A DNA stretch of 64,000 bases from the NCBI RefSeq assembly GCF_900107675.1, contig NZ_FNRI01000012.1, positions 23,829 through 87,828 on the forward strand, in the 5' to 3' direction. A model generated the notes under the pieces. The model was not told where the DNA came from. It ran no database searches and saw only the letters and a list, made by a program, of their open reading frames with translations. Below, piece by piece: positions 61,039 through 64,000 of the stretch (within the stretch, counting starts at the first letter, position 1; every line of letters starts with the position of its first letter). Origin of the DNA: Alistipes timonensis JC136. GTDB taxonomy: Bacteria; Bacteroidota; Bacteroidia; Bacteroidales; Rikenellaceae. A program made the translations under genes and the position numbers.

Positions 61039-63444
61039 CTATTTCGCCATATTCGCTATTGATGCCGCCATCGTTCCTACCGACGCGGCGGAGGTTGTCA
61101 GCCCCATGATTTCGGCAAGGCTTATCCCCTTACGGGCGCGCTTGCCGGGTATGACGATCTCACACCCGGGCTCTATCCGGGCCTTCCCCGGCCCTTTTAC
61201 CCGCGACATGGTACCGTTCATATAGATGATGTAGGCTTTCCCTTTTTTCGCCCGGCTGCCGTATCCTCCGGCCTGGCTGATATAGTATTTCAATTTTTCG
61301 CCCCTGATGAACAACACCGTATTCGGCTTCATGATTTCACCCGAAATTTTCACAGTGCTGACATACTCAGGCACGACCAACCGGTCGCCCTCACGTAAAA
61401 CCATATCGTAATCCGAGCCCGGATTGGCCAGCGCCTTGTCCAGTTCGATCCCCACCGTATAGCGGTCATTCATCTGCAGTTTTTCGACAGCCAGTGAGTC
61501 CGTTCCGCCGTTGCGTCTGGCCAGCTGCACCACCTCGTCCCGCACAGCGCGTTCCTCGTCGTTCATCTCCCGTATCAGGCGGCCCCCACGCACATAAGCA
61601 TCGTCGGTAACCCCGCCGGCACGTTTCACCAAATCCGAAATTCGTTCGTTTTTCCGGATCAGTGTATATCCGCCGGCGAACACGACCTCGCCGTCGATGC
61701 TGACGCGCCGCTGCACCTGATAGGCAGGGCTCTTACGGACTTCGACCATATCGTAGGGCTGCAAGACGAAGCCGGGCGTCCCTTCGATTACAAAACCGTC
61801 CTTGACGGCGAAAGAAAACACTTTGCTCAACGTACTGGAGGGCTCCAGGCTCTTCGGGTCTTTCAATCGGCGCGCCACGTCGACCCTGACCGTCGAGGCC
61901 CCGTCCAACAGGCCGCCGGCCTGAATAATCAGGTCTTCCAGCGTCGTATTGTCTGCAAAAGGATATACCCCCGGGCGGGACACCAAACCTTCGATTCGGA
62001 ATGCCCCTTTCTCCTCCAAATCACGGACGCTTGCAATCTCCAGCACATCATTCCGCCGCAGGGAGATATCCGGCACGGTACCGTTGATAACGCCTTTCAA
62101 ATCAAAGGCAACTGTTTCTATTGACAAATCTTCGTGTTCTCGGTACAGCAGCGCGCGGGCCAAGAATGCATCTCCCTTCAATCCGTCTGCACGGTCGATG
62201 AGCTGCCTGACTGTATTCATATCCTCGCCGAGTTCGTACATACCCTCCCGGTAAACGGCTCCCCGAACCTCCACCCGGTTGGCGAAACGGTTCAGGATAG
62301 TCCCGACGGAGATAGAATCTCCGTCATCCAGTTTAAACCCGGCATAATCCGGACTGCCGACGTTGAATAAGCAGTACTCCCGGCCCGTCCGGCGCACAAG
62401 GCGCACCTCTTTCGAATAGGCATCCCCGGTAAATCCGCCCGCATAGTCTATCAACGTACCCAGCGTTTCTCCCTTCTTCATCTCATAATACATCGGACGC
62501 TTGACTTTTCCCTCGACACTCACCAGAGCCTCGTAGGGCGGTACCACAATAACGTCGCCCTCCTGCAGACGAATGTCGTCGGTCGTCTTTCCTCCGAGGA
62601 TGTAACCGTACACATCCAGTCCGGCGAGCAGTTTGCCGCCGCGCATGATCTGAATATTCCGCAAGCTGCCGATATCCGTCACGCCGCCCGCCCTGTACAG
62701 GGCATGAAACACCGTCGCGAACGACGACAGGCGGTACGTGCCGGGCACTGCGACCTCGCCCATGACATTGATCTGTATCGTCCGGATCTGACCGAGTGTT
62801 ATCCGCACCTGCGATTCCGGGTCGTCACCCGCAACCCCGGCGTATTTCCGGGCAAAGACCTCCCTCACTTTCTCGTTCGCCTCCCGGATGGTCAGCCCGT
62901 TCAAGTAGAGCGGCCCTATCTGAGAAACCAGGATGTTCCCTTCCGGGGATATCTGCTGACGGATATTCGCCTCATTGGCCCCCCAGATATCGATAATTAC
63001 CTCGTCGCCTGGCCCCAATTTGTAATGCTCGGGAGTGGCGACATTTTCGTTCGGCTCGAAAGTCAGGTTCGTGCGGTTGAAAACATTACGCCCGAAAACG
63101 GGACGGGACGGGTTCCGGCCAGCCACGGCTGTCGGCGCCGCAGACAAGCTGTCCACCACCTCCAGAACCGCACCGTCCACCGGGCTTTTCCGCTGCCGCG
63201 ACCCGACCGTCACACCGGCCATGCCGGCGTCGACGGTCTTCCCCTCTTCATACTGAACCTTGAGACGTTCCAACTGCGACTGCGTCACTCCGCGTACCAC
63301 CAGTTCCCTGCCGATCTGGTTTTTATCTTTCCCGGCGCTTATACCGTTTTTTACATAGTCCACGACCTGCTGATCGCTCATCTGGGCCTGTGCCGTGCCT
63401 GCCAGCCCCAACAGCAGCAGGGATACGAATAAGAATTTATACAT
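61039..63444 (-). CDS. SLBB-domain polysaccharide export protein (Wza-like)
   Basis: This 801-residue outer-membrane export protein has the signal MYKFLFVSLLLLGLAGTAQA. A polysaccharide-export (Poly_export) domain follows at about 130-210 with YKLGPGDEVIIDIWGANEANIRQQISPEGNILVSQIGPLYLNGLTI. It is followed by about six SLBB repeats, including VMGEVAVPGTYRLSSFATVFHALYRAGGV and VRGAVYREGMYELGEDMNTVRQLIDRADG. The frame is open for 56 codons upstream, but those lack family similarity and the signal peptide fixes the ATG at 63442-63444. It is the first gene of the operon seen here. No lipobox was found, unlike E. coli Wza. Confidence 0.92.
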   Translation of the reverse strand: MYKFLFVSLLLLGLAGTAQAQMSDQQVVDYVKNGISAGKDKNQIGRELVVRGVTQSQLERLKVQYEEGKTVDAGMAGVTVGSRQRKSPVDGAVLEVVDSLSAAPTAVAGRNPSRPVFGRNVFNRTNLTFEPNENVATPEHYKLGPGDEVIIDIWGANEANIRQQISPEGNILVSQIGPLYLNGLTIREANEKVREVFARKYAGVAGDDPESQVRITLGQIRTIQINVMGEVAVPGTYRLSSFATVFHALYRAGGVTDIGSLRNIQIMRGGKLLAGLDVYGYILGGKTTDDIRLQEGDVIVVPPYEALVSVEGKVKRPMYYEMKKGETLGTLIDYAGGFTGDAYSKEVRLVRRTGREYCLFNVGSPDYAGFKLDDGDSISVGTILNRFANRVEVRGAVYREGMYELGEDMNTVRQLIDRADGLKGDAFLARALLYREHEDLSIETVAFDLKGVINGTVPDISLRRNDVLEIASVRDLEEKGAFRIEGLVSRPGVYPFADNTTLEDLIIQAGGLLDGASTVRVDVARRLKDPKSLEPSSTLSKVFSFAVKDGFVIEGTPGFVLQPYDMVEVRKSPAYQVQRRVSIDGEVVFAGGYTLIRKNERISDLVKRAGGVTDDAYVRGGRLIREMNDEERAVRDEVVQLARRNGGTDSLAVEKLQMNDRYTVGIELDKALANPGSDYDMVLREGDRLVVPEYVSTVKISGEIMKPNTVLFIRGEKLKYYISQAGGYGSRAKKGKAYIIYMNGTMSRVKGPGKARIEPGCEIVIPGKRARKGISLAEIMGLTTSAASVGTMAASIANMAK

Positions 63445-64000
63445 TATTGATCGTTTAAATTTGTCAAACCTACCGGGAATTCCACTTCCCGTTGAGAAGT
63501 TCCAGAAGGCGGGGAAATACGACGCATCCCTTTCTCGTCGTCTTTCGTCACCGGAGTCCGGCAGACGACCCACCGCAAAAAAATATAGAACAGGACGAGA
63601 AATTCGCCCCAAAGATTAAATACCTCATAACTGCGTCATTTCCAAATTCGGCTGTGTATCCCGCAGTCCCGGCAGAAAACCGTACGAGGTTCAGCGGGCG
63701 AATAACCGGGGGTTTAGCAGGAGGCTGTATGCCTGCCTGAAAAATGTCCCGGCAAAACTTTGCGGTACACAATCCGGTGTTTCCAGCTCCGCATTCCGTC
63801 CAAAAGGCGGAAGCAATGCCGCATCCACCCCCAGATAATCGATTGCAAGGGCGTTCATGTACCACAAAAGCCGGTACATTCACCCGTCGGACCGCCGTGC
63901 GCGACTCCGCAGCCATTGATAATCAACGAATCAAATGAAAGTCCCGAATGCCCTACGACCGGCTTCCGTACATATTCGCGTAATAATTCTCATACTCTCC
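63445..64000. other. Leader/upstream region of the polysaccharide operon, no gene seen
   Basis: These 556 bases contain the 5' region of the Wza-like gene on the minus strand. Short open frames exist on both strands, but none has a family motif, signal peptide or consistent codon pattern. A near-consensus minus-strand box, AATCTTTG (63610-63617), is the best promoter candidate, with a TTTG 25 bases further upstream. No UpxY/NusG-like regulator or priming glycosyltransferase is visible before the window ends. Confidence 0.5.

Noticed and set aside
63445..63612. 56-codon upstream extension of the Wza-like protein
   Set aside because: It precedes an ideal signal peptide beginning at 63444 and has no similarity to export proteins.
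63548..63938. Small frames on both strands upstream of the Wza-like gene
   Set aside because: No motif, signal or operon context. Overlapping frames on both strands are equally open.

Overview
The window reads as Bacteroidetes chromosome, most likely Alistipes or a close Rikenellaceae relative. The reasons are a SusC/SusD pair, many lipoproteins, a V-type ATPase operon with a DUF2764 gene, promoters of the TTTG-N19/20-TAnnTTTG type, and a GC-rich background that drops sharply over a capsule locus. Genus is inferred from gene content, not from a marker gene. I saw no rRNA, CRISPR array, insertion sequence or prophage.

Layout. 1-5.0 kb (+): the end of metH, metF, a palindromic intergenic repeat, an M20 amidohydrolase and RNase R. 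5.0-12.5 kb (-): a seven-gene V-type ATPase operon in the order E, DUF2764, A, B, D, I, K. 12.9-16.5 kb (-): a secreted calcineurin-like phosphoesterase with a C9 tract in its signal peptide, and a DUF4301 gene. 16.6-21.4 kb (+): murB, tilS, holA, a degenerate class IV aminotransferase-like gene and a coiled-coil membrane protein. 21.6-26 kb (+): coaD, lpxD and two paralogous thioredoxin-fold lipoproteins flanking ruvC. 26.08 kb: tRNA-Arg(ACG). 26.4-31.9 kb (+): a tripartite RND efflux operon.

32.1-45.9 kb (-): one long nutrient-acquisition locus comprising a FecR anti-sigma factor, two large DUF5117-type metalloprotease paralogues, SusC with an STN signalling domain, SusD, a DUF4843 lipoprotein and a PKD-like lipoprotein. 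Only one of the two proteases keeps the zinc motif. There is no glycoside hydrolase, so peptide or protein substrate is more likely than glycan. 46.0-47.9 kb: a GntR/FadR-type regulator (+), and a small redox operon (-) encoding a periplasmic thioredoxin, a mini-ferredoxin and a MarR regulator, with a palindrome on its promoter.

48.1-63.4 kb (-): a surface polysaccharide operon reading Wza, Wzz, Wzx flippase, three hexapeptide acyltransferases, an SDR epimerase, six glycosyltransferases and an EpsG-type polymerase. Two adjacent acyltransferase genes each carry a nine-base poly-C tract near the 5' end, both in frame here. Together with the C9 tract in the phosphoesterase, this suggests phase-variable decoration of the cell surface. 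The last 556 bases hold no gene I can support.
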